A stretch of 64,000 nt of DNA, taken from contig NW_013171866.1 in the NCBI RefSeq assembly GCF_000151665.1, forward strand, positions 434,001 to 498,000, written 5' to 3'. Shown piece by piece: positions 35,572 through 45,085 of the stretch. Each line of letters begins with the position of its first letter. Position 1 is the first letter of the stretch. A model generated the notes under the pieces. It worked only from the letters and a program-made list of their open reading frames with translations. It was not told where the DNA came from and did no database searches. This stretch comes from Blastocystis hominis. Lineage: Eukaryota > Sar > Bigyra > Opalinata > Blastocystidae. Position numbers and translations under genes: made by a program.

Positions 35572-37244
35572 ATGCATATTTACCTAATTTCAATATGCAT
35601 TTGTGTAATCTATATTGCTTCGTCACTCATTTTGAAATGGGGTCAACCCGTGAGTACGAGTTTTCTGGAATGGAAAATAGTACATCAGTGTGATTCGGTT
35701 CCAAATCATCTATCTATATGGAATAACTCAAGTGTGTGGGTGATAAAAACAAGATCATTTCTCTTTCAGCTGGGAGATTATTTCAAAATAAGTAGAGATG
35801 AGATAGAAAAGGAAATGTTTCCACCGCAGAGCTGTAGCAGCCATTCTATTGAAAAAACGTCAGGAAGACGAGTTCATATTTCGATGGTTGCTGAAAATAG
35901 TTCTAATGGAAAGCAAAAGGGAATTGTCAAGAGTAATATATTTAATACTCTGTCGGAGCTGGGCAGCAAGCCAGACAAGTCTACAGTGGAACCTGCATCG
36001 CTGTATCCAACTGTTTCAACAACTATATCTGTTTCGGCATCCTCATCCCCAACTGTTTCTACATCGATCCGTCCTTTATTTTCTGCCTCTGACTTTTCAA
36101 CAACTCCGAGCAGCAATGCAGCAGTTTCGGTTTCGACAACAAACACACCATTCCCACGAGACAACCAAATGGGGGGTAGCAACACAAGCAATGGAGACAC
36201 AATGAGATATGGAGGAAGAAGAAGAAGAAGCTTTGGTCGAAGCAGGTATGGTTCTCCACAATACAGAGGACGTGGGTATAATAGAACGAATAATACGAAA
36301 GCGAACGGTGGCCCTCAATCAGTTCAAGATTCCTCACCTTATAGAAGAACCGACTCTAGGCTCAGTGATTTCAGTCCCATTGTACAAGCACTCACAAGGC
36401 CTCATAGAGATGTGACCATCCGTTTTTTCCCTCGCCCTGGCACTGGTTTTGGAAACATGATGCGAGCTTTTCGTTCACTCCTCATTCTGTCCATTTACGA
36501 CAACTATACAATCTGTTTTGATTATGGCAACTATTACCTGGTCATGAACTCGTCTCTGGACATTCTCCGTTGCAAGGTTTATGATTATTCAATCATTTGG
36601 CGCGGAACGCGCGTCGATGAATGGGTGAAGGACCAGAACTGCAATCTTCATTTCGATAGGAATCGGGCGATTTCTGGTTCCAACGATATGCTGATGGAAA
36701 TGGTGAAGTGCCCCAAGATTCGCGATGCGTTAATAGCAGAACACATTCCGTGCAGGTTCGATAAACACAGTTTGTCTCAGTACTTTGGGCGATTTTTGTT
36801 CCAGCCCAAGCAGAGCATCATCGATATTGGCAACAAACTGCTCGATAAAATGACGGGAGTGCGCGTGGGACTGCAGTTGCGGTTTGGTGGGAAGATCGCG
36901 GAATTCCAGGAGGGCTTCAAGTTCATAAAGGAAGAGAACATAGGAAGGGTTGTGGACTTTATCAACAAGAAACTGCAGTCGGTGAACAATTACACATTTT
37001 ACTTGTCTTCGGACTCGAAGAAAGCTCCGAAACTGCTCGCACCGCTGAATGCAAGTTTTGTGATGGCGGACGCGTTTGAAATTGGTCATACGCGAGGGAA
37101 GAATCTGAAATTTATGGAGAGAGCGATCCTGGATTTGTATGTATTATCAAAATGCGACATCTTGTTTACAACGTGGTTCAGTACGTACGGTAATTTTGCG
37201 AGGGATTTGTCTGATAGCAGAAGAATTTATATGATAAAGTATTG
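35572..37244 (+). CDS. GT37/GT11-like fucosyltransferase, copy B
   Basis: Same plan as copy A: signal anchor MHIYLISICICVIYIASSLI, a WNNSSVW segment, then a longer Ser/Thr-rich stem that carries an extra Arg/Gly/Tyr-rich stretch (GGRRRRSFGRSRYG, RGRGYNR near 36210-36290) not seen in copy A. The catalytic domain begins RTDSRLSDFSPIVQALTRPH. There is no intron where copy A has one. The C-terminal 482 bp equal copy A. The frame stays open to 37491, but the homologous end RIYMIKY followed by TG-CAT-TGTTTGTT shows that poly(A) addition makes the stop at 37243; the extra 80 codons are not protein. Glycosylation of surface or secreted glycans is the likely role. Confidence 0.73.
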
Positions 37245-37254
37245 CATTGTTTGT
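36773..37254 (+). repeat. 482-bp tract identical to fucosyltransferase copy A
   Basis: Direct-repeat partner of 6377-6858, about 30.4 kb away on the same strand. Confidence 0.85.
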
Positions 37255-37268
37255 TTGTTTGTTTGTTT
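37248..37268 (+). terminator. Expanded (TGTT)n poly(A) motif, fucosyltransferase B
   Basis: TGTTTGTT followed by further GTTT units, so the motif is present in several overlapping registers; copy A has a single, imperfect one. Confidence 0.65.
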
Positions 37269-37471
37269 GAAGCATGTTCGGTGGCAAGTGATTGGAAAGG
37301 AGAAACGGAGAAACAAATGGAAACACAATCAAGGAATGAGGGGTCGAACCATTATTGAGGTGATCAACTTCGCTGTAATACATTCATTTTTGATAATGAC
37401 TGAATTCGTGCGTAATAGGAGGACTGGTAAGGGTTTCGAACCTTATAATTTTTTTTACATCCCTTTACATT

Positions 37472-38882
37472 ATGGCTTCTGTGCTTCGTGATCAAGCTGT
37501 TGAACTCTTTAACAAGAATTTTGGTGAAAGACCTTCGATTTACTCCTTTGCTCCAGGTCGTGTAAACTTCATTGGAGAGCACACTGATTACTGTGAAGGC
37601 TTTGTGTGCCCCTTGGCCATTCATTTGGGAACGGCTATCGTCGGAAAGAAGGCTCCTGGCAATGTAGTCTTCTTCGGAGGGGATCAAGCCTAGGTCTGCC
37701 GTGTCGTGTCCGCCAGCAAGGATGGAATCGAAGAATTCAAGGGAGATAGTTCTTTGGTGCGTGATGAGAGTGGTAGCTGGATTAACTATGTTTCCGTACG
37801 TTTCCGTTGGGATTCCTTATGGTGCAGGGTGTCGTTTATGAATTCATCACTCGCTTCAATATCCAAGAGATCGGCTTTGACATGGCCATCGTCTCCAACG
37901 TTCCTCTCGGAGGTGGTCTCAGCAGCTCTGCCTCCCTCGAGGTCGCTGTCTCCGTGTTCCTGGAGCAGCTTCTGAACCAGGCGATCACCCCCGAAGATCG
38001 CGCCCTTCTCTGCCAGGCGGCTGAGCACAACTTCGCTCACATGCCCTGCGGCATCATGGACCAGTTCATCTCCTCGTGCGGTGTGCGTGGCAATCTGCTC
38101 CTCATCGACTGCCGCGCGAACAAGGGCGAGCTGGTTCCCCTCAGCGACCCCTCCGTCTCCATCGTGGTCTGCAACAGCAACAAAAAGCACCAGCTCTCTG
38201 GAAGCGAGTACCCCGACCGCGTGCGCCAGTGCAAGGAGGCGCTGGCCTTGCTGCAGAAGCACTTCCCCGAGGTGAAGGCGCTGCGCGACGCGACGGTGGA
38301 GCAGGTCGAGTCGATCCGCGAGGAGATGGACAACACGACCTATCGCCGCGCGATCCACGTGGTTTCGGAGTGCCAGCGCTGCCTGGACTGCAAGCAGGCG
38401 CTGGAGAAGCGCGACTACGACGCGGTGGGACGGCTGCTGCTGCAGAGCCACGCGTCGCTGCGCGATAACTTCGAGGTGAGCACGCCGGAGCTGGATCTGC
38501 TGGTGGAGATCGCGATGGGGCAGGACGGCGTGTTCGGAGCGCGCATGACGGGCGGAGGCTTCGGCGGATGCATCGTGTGCTTCGTGGAGAGCGACAAGGC
38601 GGAGAAGGTGATGAAGGCGCTGGAGAAGGAGTACAAGGAGCGGACGGGCATTGAGTGCTCGGCGTTCGTGACGTCGCCGTCGCAGGGAGCGAGAGTGATG
38701 ACGGCGTATGAGAAGGAGGAGGAGGAGAATTGTGGATGCGGATGTGAGGGAGAGAAGGGATGCTACATGTGCCAGTGCTGCAAGAAGGCGATGAAGTCGC
38801 CGTCGTTCTGGATGGGAGCGTTGGCGGTGACCGGCGTGGTGGCTGCGGGAGCGATCATGCTGATGAAGAGACGTGCGAATTG
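37472..38882 (+). CDS. Galactokinase with C-terminal membrane anchor
   Basis: GHMP kinase with all three motifs: the galactokinase signature GRVNFIGEHTDY, the ATP-binding PLGGGLSSSASLEV and the C-terminal ARMTGGGFGGCIV; HMPCGIMDQFISSCG carries the catalytic Asp. It phosphorylates galactose (or GalNAc/arabinose in relatives) at C1 for the Leloir pathway. Introns 37664-37693 (30 bp) and 37796-37827 (32 bp) restore frame. Beyond the normal end there is an acidic stretch, a Cys-rich linker (CGCGCEGEKGCYMCQCC), one hydrophobic helix (FWMGALAVTGVVAAGAIMLM) and the basic tail KRRAN, a classic tail anchor. The stop is made by poly(A): AAT-TG-GAA-TGTTTGTT. The 3' two thirds is very GC-rich. Confidence 0.88.
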
Positions 38883-41550
38883 GAATGTTTGTTGGAACAA
38901 AGAGGAGAAGAAGAGGAAGAGGAGGAGGAGGAAGAGTTGGTAATGTACAGATCGATCAGACTGAGGTAGTTCTGCTTCTGCGATTCGCTCAGCGAGCGAC
39001 GCTCGATCTCCGCCTTCACCATCGCGTACACCTTTCTACGCGTGAGACAAGCGAGCCATGCAGAGAACACTTGATCGGTGTGGCTGGAAGCGATGGTCCA
39101 CATCACAGAGAGCAATTCCTACGCAATCTCTCCACCCCACAAAGCCCAACCATCGTAGAAAGCGACGCGACTTCCTCCGAAATCCGCTTATAAATGAAAT
39201 CGAAGAGCAGCGGATTGCCCTTCTTCATGATCACCAATCCCTTCAGCACCGTGATCATATCCTGCCCATGATTCCACGTTTCCACTCTTACCGAACACGA
39301 AAAATCGGTCAGATTATTGGAAAACCGAATATCGAACACGCGGAATAGTTCGCTGGTCGGCATGTAGAGCTGCGGAAACGTGAGCAGCAGGAACGAAATG
39401 AACTAGCCAATCAGCTGCTCGCATTGAAAGAAACGTGCGGCGTGATGGAAGTCACGTGATTGAAGCACCACTGCACCACGGCGGAACCTAACGGAGGGAA
39501 GCATTGCTGAATCACGGTGTCGTGAACGCGGAGTTTGAGCGACGAAAGCTGATTGGTTGACAGAAAGAGCGGAAAAAAACAGTAAAAATAATGTCGAATT
39601 CGGTCACGACGCCGCGCTGCAGACAATACGAAACAAACCGAATGATCAGCTCTTTCAGAAACGCGTTCTCGTGGATTTCTACGCCTCACAAACGTGGAAA
39701 CGTGGAAACTCGATCGTGTGAGGGAGTAGATCGCGGAGGAAACGGCTCGTGCGTTGTAGCACTCCGGGTTTTGCTTGAAATCGCGCTTCAGCACGTCGAC
39801 GCAGCGCGGAATCGACTCCGCTTTCTGCTTCTACTCTTCATTTCGCTTTCTGTGGGTCGCACGGTCAACGAATAGCGAAGAAACAGACATAACATATTCG
39901 ACGTAACGCCCGACTTCGCGGGGAGATGATCGTACCCGCGGATATACCGAGAAAACAGCTCGTTGTAGACGAACAGCGTCGACGGCGAGTCAATTCTGGG
40001 GTTTATTTGGAACTCCAAAAATCACCCCGATTTTACGATGGTGCACAGCGTGGTGAAGGATTGGTCGTCGCCCAGCCGCTCGATCTGCGGCTTGATTTTG
40101 TCCATCACCGCAATGATCGGGTCCCGCGGGAATGTCCCCAATGTGTTGCAGGCCGTGAGGAGGTGCAGGCAGTCCACCGCGGAGAGCGATGAAACGCCCG
40201 AGAAGGCGATGTCGAGGACGCTCTGCTGGGTCTGGGGGTCGGCGGCCGCGTCCTTCTTTCGAATTCGACAGCTCGAATAGATGAGCGAAACCGCGGTTTT
40301 TGGGGGGATTTCGGGGAGTCGGTGCGCGATGTTCTTCCAGATGTTCCGGAATAACCGCGGGGAAGGGACGGCGCTCTCCGCATAGCCGGCGAAAATCGTG
40401 GCGATTTCGGTCATGGAGAAATGGGAGAGCGAAGCGTTCAAAATCGGGCCGATTTTGTCCAATCTAGATCGATCAAAACCCGATCGAGGGAGTTACAATT
40501 CATTTCGGCTGGAAAACCGCGAGTAGGACAAGCAGTAGACCAGATTGGTTAATTGGGACCTAATTGTCAAAAAAAACTATTCGGGCCCACGGCCTCAATT
40601 TTCGGAGGGAATTGGGGTCATTGAGAATGGAGGTACCCAATTGTTGGTATACGTCAAAAACGCGGTTATCGCGAAAGAATTGGGACATGCCGGTTTGGGT
40701 CTGATTTCGGTCATGAAGCGAATTTCGGTCCGAAATTCGGATTCGCAAGTAGCCCCAGCAAATGTCGATGAGGTCTTGGAGGGTCGCAGAACCGCGGGAG
40801 TGGTCGATTCCCTGCAGAATTCGCTGGAGATTGGCGGGAGAAGGGGAATAATTGAGTTTCCCCAGAGCTTTGAGAAGAGAACTCCACTCTTTGCAGGTGA
40901 GTGAGTTCGGGGTTTTCTAGTGGGTTAGGACGGGGAAACGGGGAAACGAGGATGGATTCGAGGAGGCAGTCGATTAGATGGGTGCTTCGTTTCGACGAAT
41001 TCGACGAATTCGACGAGTTCGACGAGTTCGACGAATTGGAAAACGTGGAAGAGGCATAGGTGTAACCGAGGCGAGGAAGCGACCAAATGGATCGAATGAG
41101 GTAGTATCGATCGATGGATGCGACGAGATCGGGGGAAACGATTTGATTTAGGTAAGCAATAAAGTCCATGATTTGTTTGTTGTACATACTCGCCTGGATA
41201 GGCAAGACACCCGGAGAATAGCGCCCACAATCCATTAAGAGTTGCAGATTCTCTGTAATTGGCCGATTTTCATAACCCTATGGATTAGTGAGAAACTGTA
41301 AAACTACACTTATCTTTTCAATACACTTGTCAAAAGGATTTGAAGACGATACGGATTGAATGCCGCTAGGCTCCTTTCCTGTTTCATCGCCTAAAACAGT
41401 GCTCCATCGTATCCAATTCCTTCTCTCGAACTGAATAGGATGATTGATCATAGCATTGGAGAAGGATCTCCGTACCCACACCGATGTTGCTGGAGTAGTG
41501 AAAATCCTCTGGGCAATACGACTTCCACCTCGCGCAGCTCTAGCGAACAT
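38855..41550 (-). CDS. FASTK-like organellar RNA-metabolism protein
   Basis: Begins MFARAARGGSRIAQRIFTTP, an Arg-rich targeting presequence. After a 30-bp intron the protein is built of helical-pair repeats, for example TENLQLLMDCGRYSPGVL, LQDLIDICWGYLRIR, MTEIATIFAGYAESAVPSPR, TAVSLIYSSCRIRKKDAA and AVDCLHLLTACNTLGTFPRD. Such repeats (FASTK/HPR or OPR type) bind organellar RNA. At least three introns (40917-40947, 39679-39709, probably 39262-39291) carry the shared GTTTCC core. A 9-bp repeat encodes Asn-Ser-Ser units at about 40993-41035. No C-terminal RAP domain was recognised. The 3' end is uncertain: the open frame runs to 38855, overlapping the 3' end of galactokinase 1 on the other strand. 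Confidence 0.55.
38886..38893 (+). terminator. TGTTTGTT poly(A) motif of galactokinase 1
   Basis: AAT-TG-GAA-TGTTTGTT; without poly(A) the frame would run on through a Lys/Arg-rich stretch. Confidence 0.7.
39262..39291 (-). other. Mini-intron with GGAAACGTGGAA core (inverted type)
   Basis: 30-bp GT-AG candidate in the FASTK-like gene. Its length is a multiple of three without a stop, so splicing is likely but not forced by frame. It carries the shared core in reverse orientation. Confidence 0.5.
39679..39709 (-). other. Mini-intron with GTTTCCACGTTTCCAC core
   Basis: 31-bp GT-AG intron in the FASTK-like gene; removal restores frame (TRSK|IHENAFLKEL). Confidence 0.75.
40917..40947 (-). other. 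Mini-intron with GTTTCCCCGTTTCCCC core
   Basis: 31-bp GT-AG intron in the FASTK-like gene; removal moves the reading into the frame used downstream (LKTPNSLTCKEW). Confidence 0.8.
40993..41038 (-). repeat. 9-bp tandem repeat encoding Asn-Ser-Ser
   Basis: About five GACGAATTC/GACGAGTTC units on the plus strand inside the FASTK-like gene; length variation would stay in frame. Confidence 0.8.
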
Positions 41551-41889
41551 AGCAGCAGGAGTGAGAGAAAGACAGATGAGAATCAATGTGAAACTCAGAG
41601 ACTTGAAACTGTATTGTAAGGAATCTATTGTTCTCAATTACCGATTTGCAATGATGGATTACATTTTTTTTGGTAAAGGTCGCATGATCACAGTATACCT
41701 CCTTTCGTTCCTATTAAAAATGAGCATTTCCCAATGTATAGATTCCATTTCCAGTACTAGATAACAGATCTATCAACCCTTGTCCCACAAGACTTCCTTC
41801 CTATGCCACCCATTCTCGCGTGTGTGTAAAAACAAAAAGAATTCCATATAACAACAACAACCGCAACAACAACCGCAACAGTAACAAGC
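41551..41889. other. Spacer upstream of the FASTK-like gene
   Basis: About 340 bp between two minus-strand genes. A CAACAA-type microsatellite lies near 41851-41883. No gene seen. Confidence 0.45.
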
Positions 41890-43447
41890 CTACGATCTGA
41901 TAAACTCCTTCAAGGAAAGCGAAGTGCAAATAATCATAATGACCACGGACAAAACCAGCTGTCCCAAATCCAAATACATAATCGTCTGGCTCGTCTTGTT
42001 TCTAAAGAACACGATATGCATGACGGCGGGGAACGTAAACGTGGTCAGCACATCCGTGAAGTTTCCGATCAGTCCCACCACCGTTCCGAACGCGGGGATC
42101 AGCAGCGCGATCAGCGACATCAGACACACCTCCACGGTGCGCAGCAGAATATACTTCGGCGTCTTGATGAAGATCTTCCCGTGCTCGATGTCGTCGCCCT
42201 CCACCGTCTCGTTCACCGGCTCCATCCACAGCGGGAACCCGCCCACCACCGTCACCATCATCGCGAGGTTAATGATCACGCCCAGCGCGCCGTCGGTCGG
42301 GAACGAGTTCAGGATGTTGTCCTGCACGCCTGGGAAACAGGGAAACGGGGAACCTACCGACGGTCTTGTAGTACTGCGAGAGAATGATGCCGATGAAGCA
42401 GTAGAGCACCGCCATCAGCGAAATGGAGATCGCCGTCGAGCGAATCACGTGACGACGGCAGTCGCGACGGATGTATTTCTAGATTGGAGAAACGGGGAAA
42501 CCGGAACGTATTGGGTGAGGAGGAAGAGGATGAAGCCCATGCAGTAGACGATCTTGCCGATGTTCGAAAGGAATTCGGCGAACGACACGGGCCACAGATC
42601 CGCGGGTTCGAACGCCGTTTGGTAGTGCGTCATTCCGTAACTACGGTGGAGATTCCCGCGGGGAAGTACATGATCATGATGAGATACCCGGAAGCGATGG
42701 CGATCAGACCAAACGAGGAAACCGGGACCAGCAGTCTATCTGAGAAAGGTGGAAAAGTGGAAACGAGGGATCCTTGAGGAGGCAGAGAGCGAGGGAAACG
42801 AGGGTGAGGACGAATTGGGAAAAGACGCGGCGGTCCTGAGCAGTGCCGCTGGTGAAGGGGATGGCGGAGAGGAAGTCGGTCATGACGATGAGAGAACCCA
42901 CGTTCGAGCCGTATAAAGTGAATAGAGAGAAGAGGACGTAGAAGCGATAGCCAGTGGTACCCAGAACCTACATGATGAATTGGGAGAAAAGGGGAAGCAC
43001 GTTGTAGACCATCTCAGCGTACACGTTATTTGTTTTGATGGACTTTAGACCTAGCTGGAGTTGAGTAGAGAAAAAGTAGAGAATACGATTCGACGATTTC
43101 CCATATTGTTGTGAATATCGATCAGTTGATAAGTTGCAAGAACCATCATACAGCAAACCAGAGCGAATAAGCAAATTCCAGGGATAATACCAACCTACGT
43201 TTGTACAGAGCGTGAAGCACATACTTTTGAAAATGCATAAGGAACAGATAAAGATCCAGTACCTGCAATACCTTTCATAAGATTTAGGCAGAACTACGAC
43301 TTGCACTCCCGAAACGATAAATACCGCCAGAGTATTCATTTTTCCCTTCTCCGCTTTCAGATATTCTTCTTCAAGTAGGCGATCATCGAGTGCTCCTCCT
43401 GGAGTACGCATAGTTTGTTCAGTAGCTTCGAAACTATCTGCAGCCAT
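41890..43447 (-). CDS. AAAP-family amino-acid permease (SLC36/38-like)
   Basis: From ATG at 43447 an acidic cytosolic head leads into KMNTLA|FCLNLMKGIAGTGSLSVPYAFSKVG, the hallmark first helix of amino acid/auxin permeases, with a 31-bp intron at the bar. Later segments include LFALVCCMMVLATYQLIDIH, FGLIAIASGYLIMIMYF, KIVYCMGFILFLLTQY, SLMAVLYCFIGIILSQYY and CLMSLIALLIPAFGTVVGLIG, consistent with about 11 membrane helices. These proteins carry neutral amino acids with H+ or Na+ across plasma or vacuolar membranes. Three introns (42736-42764, 42479-42507, 42330-42357) carry the shared GTTTCC core, and each restores the frame. The C-terminus LSLKEFIRS ends at an encoded stop. Confidence 0.87.
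42330..42357 (-). other. Mini-intron with CCCCGTTTCCCTGTTTCCC core
   Basis: 28-bp GT-AG intron in the permease gene; splicing gives QYYKTV|GVQDNI in frame. Confidence 0.8.
42479..42507 (-). other. Mini-intron with GGTTTCCCCGTTTC core
   Basis: 29-bp GT-AG intron in the permease gene; splicing gives LTQY|KYIRRD in frame. Confidence 0.8.
42736..42764 (-). other. Mini-intron with GTTTCCACTTTTCCAC core
   Basis: 29-bp GT-AG intron in the permease gene; splicing gives KDPS|LLVPVSSFG in frame. Confidence 0.8.
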
Positions 43448-43795
43448 CTTTTTGGGTATATTTTAGTTCAATATCCAAAAATTGAAGCAAAATAAGATGA
43501 TTATCAAAGGTACAATATCATGATGTAGAATCATCTTAATTAACCGCGATTATGACCTTTCTACCACATTGATTTACTTGCTTCACAATTGTTTTGAATT
43601 CCTTGCAATTGAAATTGTATAATACAAATTCTGAACTCCATTTTTCGTGGTGATTCTTGTTTGCGTATCTTCAATCTGAGTTGAATGGACTTGGCGTTTT
43701 GATTGATACCAAAAATCAAATTGAAATCGCATTACCCTCAATTCTTTTAAATAGACTATGGCTCTATAATAAGACTATTTTTACGATGAGTTCAA
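43448..43795. other. Divergent promoter region, permease and RED-like gene
   Basis: About 350 bp, AT-rich, between two divergent start codons. A plus-strand open frame from 43651 runs into the RED-like start but looks non-coding upstream of that ATG. Confidence 0.45.
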
Positions 43796-44759
43796 ATCTT
43801 TCATATTACAATAACTTCTCATCGGGTGCGTCTGAATCGATTAAAAAGATTGTTTACAATGAATATAGAGGACGGAAATCACAAAAACGAGTAAGCCTTC
43901 ACTTTTCAATTTGAATTCTTTAGAAAGAGATCATAAATGAAGAACGACGGCAGCGATTTGAAGAAAGGCGCGAGAAAAAGCGAAAAGAGGAAGAAGCTGT
44001 TCAATCCACATATCGCGATCGAGGTATGAGCAACTGTCGATTTTACGAGTTGTAGCCAAGGAGCGGCAAGAGTTGGGATATGATCGTGATTACGAGGGCC
44101 TTCTTCCTGAAGATTATGCAGATTTGACGGAGGAGGAATTGCGGTTGTTGGGAGGTGATGAATCGCGTACCCACTTGATCAAGGGTTTGGATATGATTTT
44201 ATTGGAAAAGGTTTGAATCACTACTGGGAGTACTGAGTACTAGAAACGACAAGAGATCGCGCAGGAAGAAGAGGAAAAACGGCAAAAGGAAGAAGCGAAG
44301 CACGAGTTATTGGTACCTTTGTTCTGTTGTTCATTCATCCAAAGTTACACACTGAGAAATATGAAACCGATATGGCAAAACACATTCACACAATCCTCTT
44401 TGATCGTGCGGCTCAACTTGAAAACTCTTCCATTACAACGTACTTTCTTTTCGAATTGATTGGCTCACTCCCAGTCCTGCCCGCGATTTTTTCACGAAGG
44501 GGCGAAATACGTACGCCATGAAAGTGGAAGGCGACGCAGAATCGATTCTCTACGAGATTCCGAACACGATCGTTCACAGCAAAGAAGATTGCATGCGACT
44601 GGGCAGTGCGAGCGCGATGGCGATTCCGTCGCGTGCGGTGTTGGATTTGCTGAAGCAGTCGATGGCGCACGCGGGAACGGAGGCGACGAGGAAGAAGAAG
44701 AGAAAGGAGAAGCAGGAAGTGAAGGCGGTGGATGATGATCTTGATATGTTTAGTGATTG
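43796..44759 (+). CDS. RED/IK-like spliceosomal protein
   Basis: Begins MSSNLSYYNNFSS. Introns of 33, 32 and 33 bp join KSQKR|KEIINEERR, TYRDR|AKERQELGYD and ILLEK|KRQEIAQ. The RED core is clear: YRDRAKERQELGYDRDYEG and LLGGDESRTHLIKGLDMIL match the family's YRDRAKERREG and LGGDxxHTHLVKGLD. The C-terminal part (near 44520-44640) retains a short Asp/Ile-rich segment and ends in KKKRKEKQE and an acidic DDDLDMFSD. RED (IK) joins the B complex of the spliceosome. The Arg-Glu-Asp dipeptide repeat of animal RED is missing. The middle (44340-44510) has at least one unplaced splice. The stop is poly(A)-made: GAT-TG-TTG-TGTTTGTT. Confidence 0.75.
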
Positions 44760-44762
44760 TTG

Positions 44763-44770
44763 TGTTTGTT
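44763..44770 (+). terminator. TGTTTGTT poly(A) motif of the RED-like gene
   Basis: GAT-TG-TTG-TGTTTGTT; the motif runs into ACAAACG on the right, giving a partial inverted repeat. Confidence 0.7.
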
Positions 44771-45034
44771 ACAAACGTGTGATTCGAAAATGGAAATGGA
44801 AAAATGATGAGTGAATGAATGATGGATAATTGATGAGTGAATGAATGATTGGATTTGAAATGATAGAGTCCACAAATAGACAGCTTGCTCATTGCTATTA
44901 TCATTACATTTATTGCATTTCAAGTTTGTAATTTCTATTTCTCTATACTCTCATCTCCCTAATCCCTTCACTTCTATAATTCACCTGCTTCTCTTTTTTC
45001 ACTTCTTCATTCTCCTCCTCAACACCATCCCAAT

Positions 45035-45066
45035 TCATTCATTCATTCATTCATTCATTCATTCAC
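45035..45066. repeat. (CATT)n microsatellite
   Basis: About seven ATTC units in the convergent spacer between the RED-like gene and the CNOT11-like gene. Confidence 0.85.
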
Positions 45067-45085
45067 GTGTATCTCTCAAACAAAG

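Noticed and set aside
37330-37460. tRNA-like GGTCGAACC and GGTTTCGAACC boxes
   Set aside because: No matching acceptor and anticodon arms could be drawn around them.
37245-37491. Last 80 codons of the long frame through fucosyltransferase B
   Set aside because: They lie beyond the poly(A) motif, have no counterpart in copy A and no protein-like pattern. The protein ends at the poly(A)-made stop near 37243.
41165-41178. TGTTTGTT on the plus strand near 41170 as a terminator
   Set aside because: It lies inside minus-strand coding sequence (YNKQIMDF) and no plus-strand gene ends there.
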